Origin: Rhodobacteraceae bacterium LMO-JJ12
GTDB lineage: Bacteria; Pseudomonadota; Alphaproteobacteria; Rhodobacterales; Rhodobacteraceae
Length of the DNA stretch: 64,000 bases
NCBI GenBank assembly: GCA_021555075.1
Contig: JAKGBX010000003.1
Span: forward strand, 186,001-250,000
Direction: 5' to 3'
Shown: positions 34,506 to 44,090 of the stretch, in pieces
Position numbering within the stretch: position 1 is the stretch's first letter
How the letters are laid out: each line of letters begins with the position of its first letter
Position numbers and translations under genes: made by a program
Notes under the pieces: model-generated
Seen by the model: the letters and a program-made list of their open reading frames with translations, nothing else
Told to the model about the DNA's origin: nothing
Databases searched by the model: none

Positions 34506-37289
34506 GTGCCATCAGAAACGCAATTTCGAGTTCACAACATCTTGCCTACGTTGAACCAAACCCCTGAACAGTTGGCGCGGGACCGAATTGATCGGCGGCT
34601 GCGTGCTGCCGGATGGCAAGTGCAGAACAAGAGCCATTTGGACTTTGCTGCAGGCCCCGGCATCGCGGTTCGCGAATATCAGACCGATATCGGTCCGGCC
34701 GATTATGTTCTGTTCGCGGACAGGCAGGCTGTGGGTGTGGTGGAGGCCAAGCCCGATAGTTGGGGTGTGCGGCTCACCACAGTCGAGGAGCAATCAGAGG
34801 GATATGCCGGGGCCAAGCTGAAATGGGTGAACCAAACGCAACCCCTCCCGTTTGTCTACGAGAGCACCGGCGAGATCACCCGCTTCACCAATGGACGCGA
34901 TCCGCACCCCCGCTCTCGGGAAATCTTCACCTTCCATCGCCCAGAGACGCTGAAATCCTGGGCGCAGACACAGCAGTCCTTCCGGGCGGGCATTGCAGCG
35001 CTGCCAGCGCTTGATCCCGATGGTTTGCGTGACTGCCAGATCACGGCGATCACCAATCTGGAGGCCTCCCTAAAGGCTGACAAACCCCGCGCTCTGGTCC
35101 AGATGGCGACGGGATCGGGCAAGACATTCACCGCAATCACGCAAGCATATCGCTTGCTGAAACATGCGGGCGCGCGGCGGATCCTGTTTCTGGTCGATAC
35201 CAAGAACCTCGGCGAACAGGCCGAGCAGGAGTTCATGGCCTTCCTGCCCAACGACGACAATAGGAAATTCACCGAACTCTATAATGTCCAGCGCCTGACC
35301 TCGCCGTCCATTGCGGGTGACAGTCAGGTCGTCATCTCCACGATCCAGCGCATGTATGCCACGCTCAAGGGCGAGGAGCTGAAGGAAGGTGCCGAGGACG
35401 ACAATCCGGCTGAACACACATGGCGCCGGAAGGAGCCACTGCCGGTTGTCTACAACGCGAAACTGCCCCCTGAGTATTTCGATGTCGTCGTGATCGACGA
35501 ATGCCATCGCTCGATCTACAATCTATGGCGTCAGGTGATTGAATATTTCGACGCCTATCTCATCGGCCTCACCGCGACGCCCGACAACCGCACCTACGGT
35601 TTCTTCCAGAAGAACGTCGTTAGCGAATACACCCACGAAAAGGCCGTCGCGGACAAGGTGAACGTCGGCAACGAGATCTATCTAATTGAGACCGAGGTCA
35701 CCCAGGGCGGCAGCACCATCAAGGCCGAGCAGTTGATCGAGAAGCGAGAGCGCGACACCCGCGCGCGGCGCTGGGAAACGCAGGATGACGACGAGGCATA
35801 TACCAGCAGCAAATTGGATCGCTCTGTCGTCAACCCAGACCAGATCCGCACCGTGATCCGCGCCTTTCACGACAATTGGCCCAACATCTTCCCGGGCCGC
35901 AAGGAATTGCCGAAAACCCTGATCTTCGCCAAAACCGACAGCCATGCCGATGACATCATCCAGACCGTCCGGCAGGAATTTGGCGAGGGCAACGATTTCT
36001 GCCGCAAGATCACCAATGCCGCGAAGAACCCGAAATCTTCGCTCTCGGCGTTTCGCAACGAATATTACCCGCGCATCGCCGTTACCGTCGACATGATAGC
36101 CACCGGCACCGACGTCAAACCGCTCGAATGCCTGATCTTCATGCGCGATGTGAAATCGAAAAATTACTTTGAGCAGATGAAAGGCCGCGGCACCCGCGTG
36201 CTGAAACCTGACGACCTGAAGAAGGTCTCGCCCTCCGCCCAGGCCAAGACCCATTATGTGATCGTCGATGCCGTGGGCGTCACCAAGTCGCTGAAGACCG
36301 CCAGCCAGCCGCTCGACACCAAGCCCTCCATCCCCTTCAAGGACCTCGCCATGGGGCTGATGATGGGCGACCGATCCGAGGAAACCGTCAGCTCCCTTGG
36401 CGCACGCCTGTCGCGGCTCGATAACAAGCTGGAGGCTGAGGATCAGGAGAAGATCGCCACCGAGGCCGGAATCTCCCTCACCGCAATCGTGCGCGATCTT
36501 TTCGACGCCATCGACCCGGACAAGGTCGAGGCCGATGCCAAGGCTGCCGGTCACCCCGAGCCTGACGATGCCGCCATGCAGATAGCGCGTGAAGAACGGA
36601 TCAAACAGGCCGCCAACGTCTTCACCGGCCCGCTGATCAACCTGATGGATACGATCCGGCGCGACAATGAACAGACCATCGACCATGACAATCTCGACAC
36701 GCTGCTACGGGCCGAATGGGCGGGCAACGTGGCCGAGAACGCCCAGAAGATCGCGCAGGAGTTCGAGGAATACCTGACCGAAAACCGCGATGAGATCGAG
36801 GCGCTGTCGATCTACTTCAACACCCCCGCCCGCCGGTCAGACGTCACCTACGCCATGGTCAAGGACGTGCTGAAAAAGCTGACCGAGGATCGCCCGCGCC
36901 TTGCCCCGCTCACCGTCTGGCGGGCCTATGCGCATCTGGATGACTACAAGGGCAGCAATCCGGCCAGCGACCTGACCGCGCTTGTGGCCCTGATCCGCCG
37001 TGTCACAGGGCTGGATGAAACCCTCACCCGCCATTCCGAGCGGGTGCGGCGCAACTTCCAGAACTGGGTGCTGAACCGGCACGCAGGGAAAGGCGAGAAA
37101 TTCACCGAGGAACAGATGGGTTGGCTGCGGATGATCCGCGACCACCTCGCCACCTCCTTCACCATCGAGCGTGACGATCTGGACATGTCCCCCTTTGACG
37201 GCAAGGGCGGTTTGGGGCAGATGTATGCACTCTTTGGCGATGGGATGGACGATGTGATGACCGAGATGAATGAGGCGCTCTCGGCATGA
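34506..37289 (+). CDS. hsdR: Type I restriction enzyme R subunit (helicase/nuclease)
   Basis: About 927 residues if GTG at 34506 is used; TTG at 34461 or 34545 are alternatives and none has a strong ribosome site. Numbered from GTG: nuclease core PADYVLF with Asp 66 and VVEAK with Glu 80/Lys 82; Walker A MATGSGKT near 200-207; DECH box VVIDECHRS near 331; later helicase motifs ATPDNRT and RGTRVLK. The C-terminal helical domain binds the methylase. HsdR moves DNA and cuts when the target is unmethylated. The stop overlaps the hsdS start (ATGA). Confidence 0.93.
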   Translation: MPSETQFRVHNILPTLNQTPEQLARDRIDRRLRAAGWQVQNKSHLDFAAGPGIAVREYQTDIGPADYVLFADRQAVGVVEAKPDSWGVRLTTVEEQSEGYAGAKLKWVNQTQPLPFVYESTGEITRFTNGRDPHPRSREIFTFHRPETLKSWAQTQQSFRAGIAALPALDPDGLRDCQITAITNLEASLKADKPRALVQMATGSGKTFTAITQAYRLLKHAGARRILFLVDTKNLGEQAEQEFMAFLPNDDNRKFTELYNVQRLTSPSIAGDSQVVISTIQRMYATLKGEELKEGAEDDNPAEHTWRRKEPLPVVYNAKLPPEYFDVVVIDECHRSIYNLWRQVIEYFDAYLIGLTATPDNRTYGFFQKNVVSEYTHEKAVADKVNVGNEIYLIETEVTQGGSTIKAEQLIEKRERDTRARRWETQDDDEAYTSSKLDRSVVNPDQIRTVIRAFHDNWPNIFPGRKELPKTLIFAKTDSHADDIIQTVRQEFGEGNDFCRKITNAAKNPKSSLSAFRNEYYPRIAVTVDMIATGTDVKPLECLIFMRDVKSKNYFEQMKGRGTRVLKPDDLKKVSPSAQAKTHYVIVDAVGVTKSLKTASQPLDTKPSIPFKDLAMGLMMGDRSEETVSSLGARLSRLDNKLEAEDQEKIATEAGISLTAIVRDLFDAIDPDKVEADAKAAGHPEPDDAAMQIAREERIKQAANVFTGPLINLMDTIRRDNEQTIDHDNLDTLLRAEWAGNVAENAQKIAQEFEEYLTENRDEIEALSIYFNTPARRSDVTYAMVKDVLKKLTEDRPRLAPLTVWRAYAHLDDYKGSNPASDLTALVALIRRVTGLDETLTRHSERVRRNFQNWVLNRHAGKGEKFTEEQMGWLRMIRDHLATSFTIERDDLDMSPFDGKGGLGQMYALFGDGMDDVMTEMNEALSA

Positions 37290-38788
37290 GGCTCATAACT
37301 CCATCAAAAGCGCCCACGGGATGGGCATATTGTACCTTTGACGATGTTACCACGCATCATTCCGGAAATTCGAAGCTTATTAAAGGGAAGCAATTTAGCG
37401 CACCTGCGCCCAGACTTTTCCCGGGCTTTAGCGCCTCTGGTCAAGACGTTTGGCTCGATCACTATGAGCATGAGGGTATTGCAATCATCGTTTCTGCAGT
37501 CGGGGCAAGATGTGGAAAGTGTTTCTTTGCGAAAGAAAAATGGAGTGCGGTTGCCAATACTCATGTTGTTTGGCCAGAATCAGAAGCATTGGACCCAAAA
37601 TTCTTTTGGTGGATGGTCAACGATGAGGATTTCTGGATAAGGGGTGGAAGCGGACAGCCATTCGTAAAAACCAAAGCTTCCTTTGAACGCGTTTTCTGCC
37701 TGCCTCCCCTCAACGAACAGCGCTGCATCGTCAAGAAGATCGAGGCGCTGTTTGACGAGATCGACAAGGGGGTCGAGAGCCTGCAAACGGCGCGCAGCAC
37801 TCTCGGCCTCTACTGCCAGTCCCTGCTGAAATCCGCCTTTGAGGGCCGCCTCACCGCCGACTGGCGCGCGAAGAATGTCGACAAGCTGGAAGCCCCCGAA
37901 ACCCTCCTCGCCCGCATCCAAAAGGAACGCGAGACCCGCTACAAGACCGCGCTGGCCGACTGGCAAGTTGCCCTCGCCAAATGGCGCGCCGGTGGCGAAA
38001 AGAGCAAGAAACCCGCGAAGGCAAAACGGCCAGCAACGTTTCCGGATCAACTGCAAAATCTACGGATTGAGTTGCCGGATCTACCCCATGGTTGGACATG
38101 GGCACACTTGGGCCTGTGCTCGTCGGGACCTAAGTATGGAACGGCGGCGAAGTCCGCGGATACTGGCGCATTGCCCGTAATCCGCATGGGCAACCTCCAG
38201 CGTGGCCGCATCGATTGGGACAACCTGGCATTTACCTCCGATCCGGACGAAATCGAACAGTATTTGTTGAAGCCCGGAGATGTCCTGTTCAACCGAACAA
38301 ACAGCCCAGAACTCGTCGGCAAGACCTCAATTTACGGGGGTGAGCAGCCCGCACTGTTCGCGGGCTACTTGGTACGGGTCAACCAGATCGAAGAGATCGC
38401 ATCCGGTCCTTACCTTAACTACTTCCTCAATTCGCCTTTCGCCAGCGAACACGGTAAGACCGTGAAAACCGATGGCGTCAATCAATCGAACATCAATGCG
38501 AGCAAACTTCAGGAATACCCATTTCCCTATTGCTCTCCCGCCGAACAAACCGAAATCACCCGCATCCTCGACGCCCGCCTCGACGCCGCCACGCGGCTTG
38601 AGGCCGAAATCGACGCCGCCCTCACCCGCGCCGACGCTCTGCGCCAATCCATCCTGAAAAAAGCCTTTTCCGGCCAACTCGTCCCCCAAGATCCGTCGGA
38701 CGAGTCCGCCGTTGCCCTGCTGGCCCGTATCAAGGCCGAGCGCGCCGTGGCTCCCAAGGCGACACGGAAACGAAAGGCGACGGCATGA
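37286..38788 (+). CDS. hsdS: Type I restriction specificity subunit
   Basis: 500 residues with the two-repeat HsdS plan: first target-recognition domain about 1-150 ending LPPLNEQRCIVKKIEALFDEID, a long central helix and linker (residues about 150-245, with the Lys/Ala-rich KKPAKAKRPAT), a second recognition domain about 250-420 (LPHGWTWAHLGLCSSGPKYG), and a distal helix (PAEQTEITRILDARLDAATR). It sets the bipartite DNA target. Its ends overlap both neighbours by 4 bp, so the operon is tightly coupled. Confidence 0.93.
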   Translation: MRLITPSKAPTGWAYCTFDDVTTHHSGNSKLIKGKQFSAPAPRLFPGFSASGQDVWLDHYEHEGIAIIVSAVGARCGKCFFAKEKWSAVANTHVVWPESEALDPKFFWWMVNDEDFWIRGGSGQPFVKTKASFERVFCLPPLNEQRCIVKKIEALFDEIDKGVESLQTARSTLGLYCQSLLKSAFEGRLTADWRAKNVDKLEAPETLLARIQKERETRYKTALADWQVALAKWRAGGEKSKKPAKAKRPATFPDQLQNLRIELPDLPHGWTWAHLGLCSSGPKYGTAAKSADTGALPVIRMGNLQRGRIDWDNLAFTSDPDEIEQYLLKPGDVLFNRTNSPELVGKTSIYGGEQPALFAGYLVRVNQIEEIASGPYLNYFLNSPFASEHGKTVKTDGVNQSNINASKLQEYPFPYCSPAEQTEITRILDARLDAATRLEAEIDAALTRADALRQSILKKAFSGQLVPQDPSDESAVALLARIKAERAVAPKATRKRKATA

Positions 38789-39105
38789 CGGACGGCCAGC
38801 GATTTCCTCTTTACCATGACCGGATCGAAAATCCGGACGGTGCCGATACCACGCAGATCGACCTGGTCTTTCAGCCCGATGGCAGCCTGAAGATCGACGG
38901 GGTTTATGCCGGTCCCAAGGCCGAGGAATTCTGGGGCGACTGGGATCACGAATTCTGGCTGGACATCGCCGCCAGCCACGCGCAGGCGTTCCTTGCCCTC
39001 ATCGCCCGCGACGCCTTTGTCCGCGACGGCCGGCTGACCTATTCCGCCCTGCGCGACCTTTGCAAGAGTTCTGAAATTCCCTTCAAAGAAGGACACTGGA
39101 CATGA
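38785..39105 (+). CDS. Small protein (106 aa) between hsdS and hsdM
   Basis: The start overlaps the hsdS stop and the end overlaps the hsdM start, each by ATGA, so it is made in step with the restriction complex. The product is acidic and aromatic-rich (FQPDGSLKIDGVYAGPKAEE, FWGDWDHEFWLDIA), with no Cys/His cluster, signal or membrane segment, and no family recognised. Such a position suggests an accessory or control subunit, but the sequence does not show which. Confidence 0.75.
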   Translation: MTDGQRFPLYHDRIENPDGADTTQIDLVFQPDGSLKIDGVYAGPKAEEFWGDWDHEFWLDIAASHAQAFLALIARDAFVRDGRLTYSALRDLCKSSEIPFKEGHWT

Positions 39106-40580
39106 ACACCGCCCCCATCGTCTCCAAGGTCTGGAGTTTCTGCACCACGCTGCGTGACGACGGCGTGGGCTATGGTGATTACCTCGAACAGCTGACCTAT
39201 CTCATCTTCCTCAAGATGGCGGATGAATACGCCAAGCCGCCCTACAGCCGTGATGTGGGTGTTCCCGCGGGCTATGACTGGACCAGCCTGACCACCCGCC
39301 GTGGCGCCGATCTGGAGGCGCATTACGTCGCCCTCCTGCGCAAGCTGGGCGAGCAGAAGGGCATGCTGGGCCAGATATTTACCAAATCGCAGAACAAGAT
39401 CACCGATCCCGCCAAGCTGTTCCGCCTGATCGACATGGTGGACGGCACACAATGGGTGATGCTGGGCGCCGACGTGAAGGGCGACATTTACGAGGGCCTG
39501 CTGGAGCGCAACGCCGAGGACACCAAATCGGGCGCTGGCCAGTATTTCACCCCGCGCGCCCTGATCCGCGCCATGGTGGAATGCATGCGCCCCGAGCCGG
39601 GCAAGACGATCGCCGACCCGGCCTGCGGCACTGGCGGTTTTTTCCTTGCCGCCCATGATTTCCTGACAGACGATGAGAATTTCGCACTCGACAAGGCCCA
39701 GAAGGCATTTCTGAAGCACGAGACGTTCTTCGGGAACGAAATCGTCGCCGGTACACGGCGGCTGTGCCTGATGAACATGTTCCTGCATGGGATCGGCGAG
39801 ATGACCGGCGACTCTCTGGTCTCGCCCGCCGATGCGCTGATTTCACCACCGTCCGAGACTTTCGACTATATTCTGGCGAACCCGCCCTTCGGCAAGAAAA
39901 GCTCGATGAGCTTTACCAATGCCGAGGGGGAGCAGGAAACCGACGATCTGACCTACAACCGGCAGGATTTCTGGGCGACCACCTCGAACAAGCAGCTAAA
40001 TTTTGTGCAGCACATCCGCACGATGCTGAAAACCACCGGCCGCGCTGCCGTCGTCGTGCCCGATAACGTGCTTTTTGAGGGCGGTGCTGGCGAGACGATC
40101 CGGCGCAAGCTTTTGCAGAATACCGATCTGCACACGATCCTGCGTCTGCCTACCGGGATTTTCTATGCTCAGGGCGTGAAGGCCAACGTCATCTTCTTCG
40201 ACAACCGCGCCGCCAGCCCAGATCCGCAGACGTCACAGATCTGGTATTACGACTACCGCACGAATGTGCATCATACGCTCAAGCAAAAGCCCCTGACCTT
40301 CGCGCACTTGGAAGATTTCATCGCCTGCTACAATCCAGCCAACCGGCATGAGCGGGAAGCAACCTGGAGCGAGGCCACCCCGGATGGTCGCTGGCGGGCC
40401 TACCCCCGCGAAGATCTGTTGCAACGTGACAAGGCCAGCCTTGACTTGTTCTGGCTGCGCGATGCTTCGATGACCGACCTCGAAAACCTACCTGATCCAG
40501 AGGTCCTGGCGGAAGAAATTCTCGAGAATTTGGGAGCCGCGATGGAGAGCTTTAAATCAGTTGTGCAGAGCATAAGATGA
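39102..40580 (+). CDS. hsdM: Type I restriction N6-adenine DNA methyltransferase subunit
   Basis: 492 residues. An N-terminal helical HsdM domain (residues about 1-130) is followed by the methylase core: AdoMet motif I in ADPACGTGGFFLAA at about 171-184 and catalytic NPPF at about 260-263. Gly-Gln-Tyr-Phe-Thr-Pro (GQYFTPR) precedes motif I as usual. It methylates adenine at the site chosen by HsdS. The gene order here is R-S-x-M rather than the more common R-M-S. Confidence 0.95.
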   Translation: MNTAPIVSKVWSFCTTLRDDGVGYGDYLEQLTYLIFLKMADEYAKPPYSRDVGVPAGYDWTSLTTRRGADLEAHYVALLRKLGEQKGMLGQIFTKSQNKITDPAKLFRLIDMVDGTQWVMLGADVKGDIYEGLLERNAEDTKSGAGQYFTPRALIRAMVECMRPEPGKTIADPACGTGGFFLAAHDFLTDDENFALDKAQKAFLKHETFFGNEIVAGTRRLCLMNMFLHGIGEMTGDSLVSPADALISPPSETFDYILANPPFGKKSSMSFTNAEGEQETDDLTYNRQDFWATTSNKQLNFVQHIRTMLKTTGRAAVVVPDNVLFEGGAGETIRRKLLQNTDLHTILRLPTGIFYAQGVKANVIFFDNRAASPDPQTSQIWYYDYRTNVHHTLKQKPLTFAHLEDFIACYNPANRHEREATWSEATPDGRWRAYPREDLLQRDKASLDLFWLRDASMTDLENLPDPEVLAEEILENLGAAMESFKSVVQSIR

Positions 40581-40874
40581 CTTGCACGATGGCAGATGGA
40601 AATTCGGCCATTCATTTTGGCTTATTTTACTCGAAGGGCAGATTGTGTTGAAAAACTCCAATACAGCGCGTTGGCACCAAATTTGGAAGAACAAAATTCC
40701 GAATTACCCAAATTCCAACCGCATCATAGGCCGCAATCAGCTCGTCGGGGAACGGTTTTCCACTTTTCCGAAATTTGGAGGTGCAGAAAAGAGTTTTTCA
40801 ACATGGTGTAATCTGAATCTGGCTCTGCAACTCGTCTGGTAGACTGTATTCGCAACCCTATGGAGGAGTGAAAA
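40581..40874. other. Gap between hsdM and IS110-1
   Basis: About 290 bp, AT-richer than the hsd genes. It holds the inverted-repeat element 40646-40803 and then about 70 bp of IS110 left flank ending in GGAGG. Confidence 0.5.
40646..40803. mobile_element. MITE-like element with 13-bp terminal inverted repeats
   Basis: TGTTGAAAAACTC at 40646-40658 and its exact complement GAGTTTTTCAACA at 40791-40803 bound 158 bp of non-coding sequence. These ends resemble those of IS1182/IS5-like elements, so this may be an internally deleted derivative. Confidence 0.55.
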
Positions 40875-41888
40875 ATGGAGTATTTTGCTGGATTGGATGT
40901 CTCGATGGAAGAGACGCACGTTTGTGTTTTGGATCGTGACGGCGTGTTGATCCGAGAAGGAAAGACACGTTCGTCACCAGATGCGATTAGTGATTTTCTC
41001 GCGGCTGGCCCAACTTGTGCAGGCGTTGTGTTTGAGACCGGCAGAATGGCACCGATGCTGTACCACGGGCTTACTGAACGCAGCATTCCAATCCAATGCA
41101 TTGAAAGCAGACAAGCCTATCAGGCCCTCAAATCACTGGCCGGTCACAAGTCAGACCGAAATGACGCGCGCGGCCTGGCACATCTGGCGCGGACCGGGTT
41201 CTACAAACCTACCCACGTCAAATCGCTGTCTGCTCATGCGATACGGTCACTGATCGCAGCACGCAAGAAACTGGTCGGGCAGCGCGTGACAATCGACAAT
41301 CAGATCCGTGGGCTGGTGGTCGTATTTGGTGTACGGTTGCCACGGGCACTGTCGCCTGCGTTCAAAGATGCCGCTCTGAAAGTGAGTAATGGGGTTCCAG
41401 GTCTTCATGCTGCATTGAACGGATTGTTTGCAGCACGCGAAGCAATTTTGGCGGCCGTTGCTGCAATTGATGCCGATATTAAGAAGATGGCCCGTAAATC
41501 GAAAACCTGCTCACGTCTTATGTCCGTCCCAGGTGTCGGGCCGATCACGGCACTGGCTTTTGCGGCCGCAATAGATGATCCGTCGAGGTTCCGACGATCG
41601 CGCGATGTCGGGCCGTACCTTGGGCTTGTCCCAAGGCGGCATCAGTCCGGAGAAGTGGACTATGTCGGCAGCATCTCGAAACGGGGTGATACCAGGGTCC
41701 GAACGCTCCTGTACGAGGCGGCCAATGTCATGCTGACGAGGTATGCTGGCCCGCTCAAATTGAAGGAATGGGCGCTTGCGATTGGTACGCGCTCAACAAT
41801 GAGGAAGGCACGTGTGGCCCTCGCCAGACGCCTCGCTATCATCCTGCACGCGATGATGCGCGACCAAACCGAATTCCAGTTCGCATAA
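40875..41888 (+). mobile_element. IS110-family transposase (recombinase) 1
   Basis: 337 residues after TGGAGGAGTG. The DEDD half has Asp in YFAGLDVS, Glu in VVFETGRMA and the pair in HKSDRNDARGLA. The C-terminal half is the IS116/IS110/IS902 domain, with SVPGVGPITALAF, DPSRFRRSRDVGPYLGLVPRR and the likely nucleophile Ser in VGSISKRGD. The frame is intact. IS110 recombinases are now known to be guided by a bridge RNA from the element's own non-coding end. A related but different element lies directly downstream in the same direction. Confidence 0.92.
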
Positions 41889-42201
41889 GGATCACCAGAG
41901 CGACAATTACGAGGATTCCAAAATCAAAGTTCCCATCTGGGACAATGCCCGAGGGAGGGCGTGAGACACGGCGTCGATTCTGTAGCAACAACCAACACCA
42001 ACGGTATGATTGCGGTTTCCACCTTGCCGACCCACACCCAGCCAACCCCATTATGAACCCAAGAGTTCGAACAGAACAAAGGCAACCTCTGACATCACAA
42101 TGCGACATTTGGAAACCCGCATTGACGAATTAGAGAACAGAATGGGCGGGAAGCATGCGTAATTGGGCTGACCCTGCACTTTGGTCGAGCTCCCGATAGG
42201 A
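41889..42201 (+). ncRNA. Candidate bridge-RNA region of IS110-1 (3' flank)
   Basis: Non-coding flank of IS110-1. A 5-bp hairpin with 5-nt loop (GTTCC...GGGAC, 41929-41943) starts 41 nt after the stop; the second IS110 has a hairpin of the same size 32 nt after its stop. IS110 elements encode bridge RNAs in a flank. The assignment is by position and structure only, and the exact ends are unknown. Confidence 0.3.
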
Positions 42202-42218
42202 TCACAGCATAGCTGTGA
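42202..42218. repeat. Hairpin at left end of IS110-2
   Basis: TCACAGC-ATA-GCTGTGA, a perfect 7-bp stem ending 13-16 bp before the transposase start, a likely subterminal structure of the element. Confidence 0.5.
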
Positions 42219-42234
42219 ACAAGGGAGACAGATG

Positions 42235-43269
42235 ATGGAATACTATGCTGGTTTAGATGTGTCGCTTCGGTCTTGTGCGATGTGCATCGTCGATAGCAAA
42301 GGCAAGGTTTACCTTGAGCGAGAGCTGCCATGCGAAGTTGAGGACATCGCCGACTATCTCGCAGCTTTTGAGCACCCAATAGAACGCGTTGGTTTTGAAG
42401 CCGGAGCAGTGAGCCAACATCTGTTCTTTGGCTTGCAATCAAAAGGCTTCGAAGTCGTACGCATGGAAGCTCGGCAAGTAAGTGCCGCCTTATCTGCGAT
42501 GCGAAACCAAACCGACAAGACAGATGCAAAGGGCATTGCCCAAATCCTACGAACAGGCTGGTTCAGTCCGGTTCATATGAAGAGCCGAGAAGCCCACGGG
42601 CTGAGGGCGCTATTGAGCACGCGCAAAGCTTTGCTCAAGAAGACAATGGATCTGGCCAACGAGGTTCGTGGCCTGCTGAAAATCTTCGGCGTGCGATTGC
42701 CCCGAACAGTGAAACACGGGTCTTTTGATGGCTTGGTAAGGCCGATGATCGAGATCGATGACGTCCTTGCGCATGCGATCATTCCATTGCTCGACGCGCG
42801 GGCGGTTTTGCTCCAACACTACCTCGAGCTGGACCGGCGCGTGAAACGTGCGGCGTCTCAAGACGAAGTTTGCATGCGCATGATGACCGTTCCAGGTGTT
42901 GGGCCGATTGCAGCGCTGACATTCAAGGCGGCAGTTGATGATCCGAGTCGCTTTAAGCGGTCGCGTACAGTTGGAGCACACTTTGGCCTGACCCCAAGGC
43001 GATTTCAGTCTGGAAAGCATGACAATCCTGGCAGAATATCAAAGGCTGGGGATAGAGTTGTTCGCGCAACTCTTTACGCCGCTGCCAACGCATTGCTGAT
43101 GCGAACGATGGCAGGGTCACAGATTAAATCATGGGGCATGCGATTGATGCGCACCAAAGGTCGCCGACGCGCAGTTGTTGCCGTCGCTCGCAAACTTGCC
43201 GTTCTGCTCCACCGTATGTGGATCGACGGCAGTGAATTCCGTCAGGAACAAGTTGGAGGCACGGCATGA
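42235..43269 (+). mobile_element. IS110-family transposase (recombinase) 2
   Basis: 344 residues from the ATG at 42235 (ATG at 42232 also possible) after AAGGGAG; the frame upstream is not used. Motifs match the first copy: Asp in YYAGLDVS, Glu in VGFEAGAVS, the pair in DKTDAKGIA, then TVPGVGPIAALTF, HFGLTPRRFQSG and Ser in PGRISKAGD. The two proteins are clearly related but diverged, so they are two elements in tandem rather than a duplication. Intact. Confidence 0.92.
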
Positions 43270-43566
43270 ACAAGTAGCCTACCACCTAACCTGACGGGAT
43301 CGTCCAATCCGGACGAGGTTCGTGGATTAAGCCGAAAATGTCTGCTGCGCAATTTGAAGCGCGCCGGAAAGCGTGGCTCTCCACTTCCAATCCGACACAT
43401 GCATGCAGCGGCGCCATTTCGAACGCCAAACCAGACTGCGAAGAGAAGCGTGACCCGGACAAACGATCCTTGATCATTCAAAAGAAGGAAAACGAGCTTG
43501 ACCCAGACACACAATTAGAGAAGGCCTTTGATGCGTTTTGCCCCGAGGTCCGGTGTGCCGGACTAA
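43270..43566 (+). ncRNA. Candidate bridge-RNA region of IS110-2 (3' flank)
   Basis: Non-coding and rich in pairing. Hairpin CGTCC-AATCC-GGACG at 43301-43315 lies 32 nt after the stop, and GTCCGG-TGTG-CCGGAC lies at about 43550-43565. Parallels the flank of IS110-1. Tentative. Confidence 0.3.
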
Positions 43567-43724
43567 GCCGTCGTTCAGGAGGTTGACCGCGTGATACGGT
43601 TGGATCGGGGCGGCTGATTGCGGCGCTCGCTGCGGGCCTGCGGGACCTGTCGCTGGCCGAAGATATATTACAAGAAGGTGCTGTATCGGCACTGGTCCAT
43701 TCCATACGCTTGGAAACGGCTTGA
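43567..43724 (+). pseudogene. ECF sigma factor N-terminal remnant (SigJ/DUF6596 type)
   Basis: AVVQEVDRVIRLDRG in one frame is continued in another by RLIAALAAGLRDLSLAEDIL and QEGAVSALVH. Together they are the sigma-2 region start of ECF factors that pair with YCII-domain proteins. A frameshift lies near 43605 and the sequence ends at 43724; the sigma-4 region is absent. Confidence 0.6.
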
Positions 43725-43887
43725 TAGAAACACACCAATTCCCAGGTATTTCCCATCAGGATCAATGCGGGAAAGCTGGCAGAGCATCCACCATTAGTTG
43801 AAAGTGATCACGTCTGAAAGAGGTGGATAATCTCTTTAGCAGGGCGACGCTTTTGTAGCGCCCTATGAGGCGCGTAGGGAGGCAAAG

Positions 43888-43919
43888 GGAAATGTCTCGC
43901 GAGTAACAGCATATCTACA
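43888..43919. repeat. IS-end-like 32-bp repeat, copy 2
   Basis: Same as 1655-1686 except one base. Here no transposase fragment is attached, so it is a solo IS end between the sigma remnant and the DeoR gene. Confidence 0.6.
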
Positions 43920-44090
43920 TATGGTTTCCAACCAGCAATAGGCATGTTTCGTGCAGTGGTTCGGAAACCATCAAACGCCGCGCATACTGTGTGCCGCGTT
44001 GCTCTAATGCACACAAAAATTCACCGCTTCGGACAATGGCTGTCATGTCAATGTAACATGGAGTGCTCATACGAACATTTAGGAGCCCAC

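Noticed and set aside
35682-36686. Long minus-strand open frame (334 codons) inside hsdR
   Set aside because: hsdR motifs on the plus strand continue through it; the antisense product is Gly/His/Asp-rich without recognisable domains.
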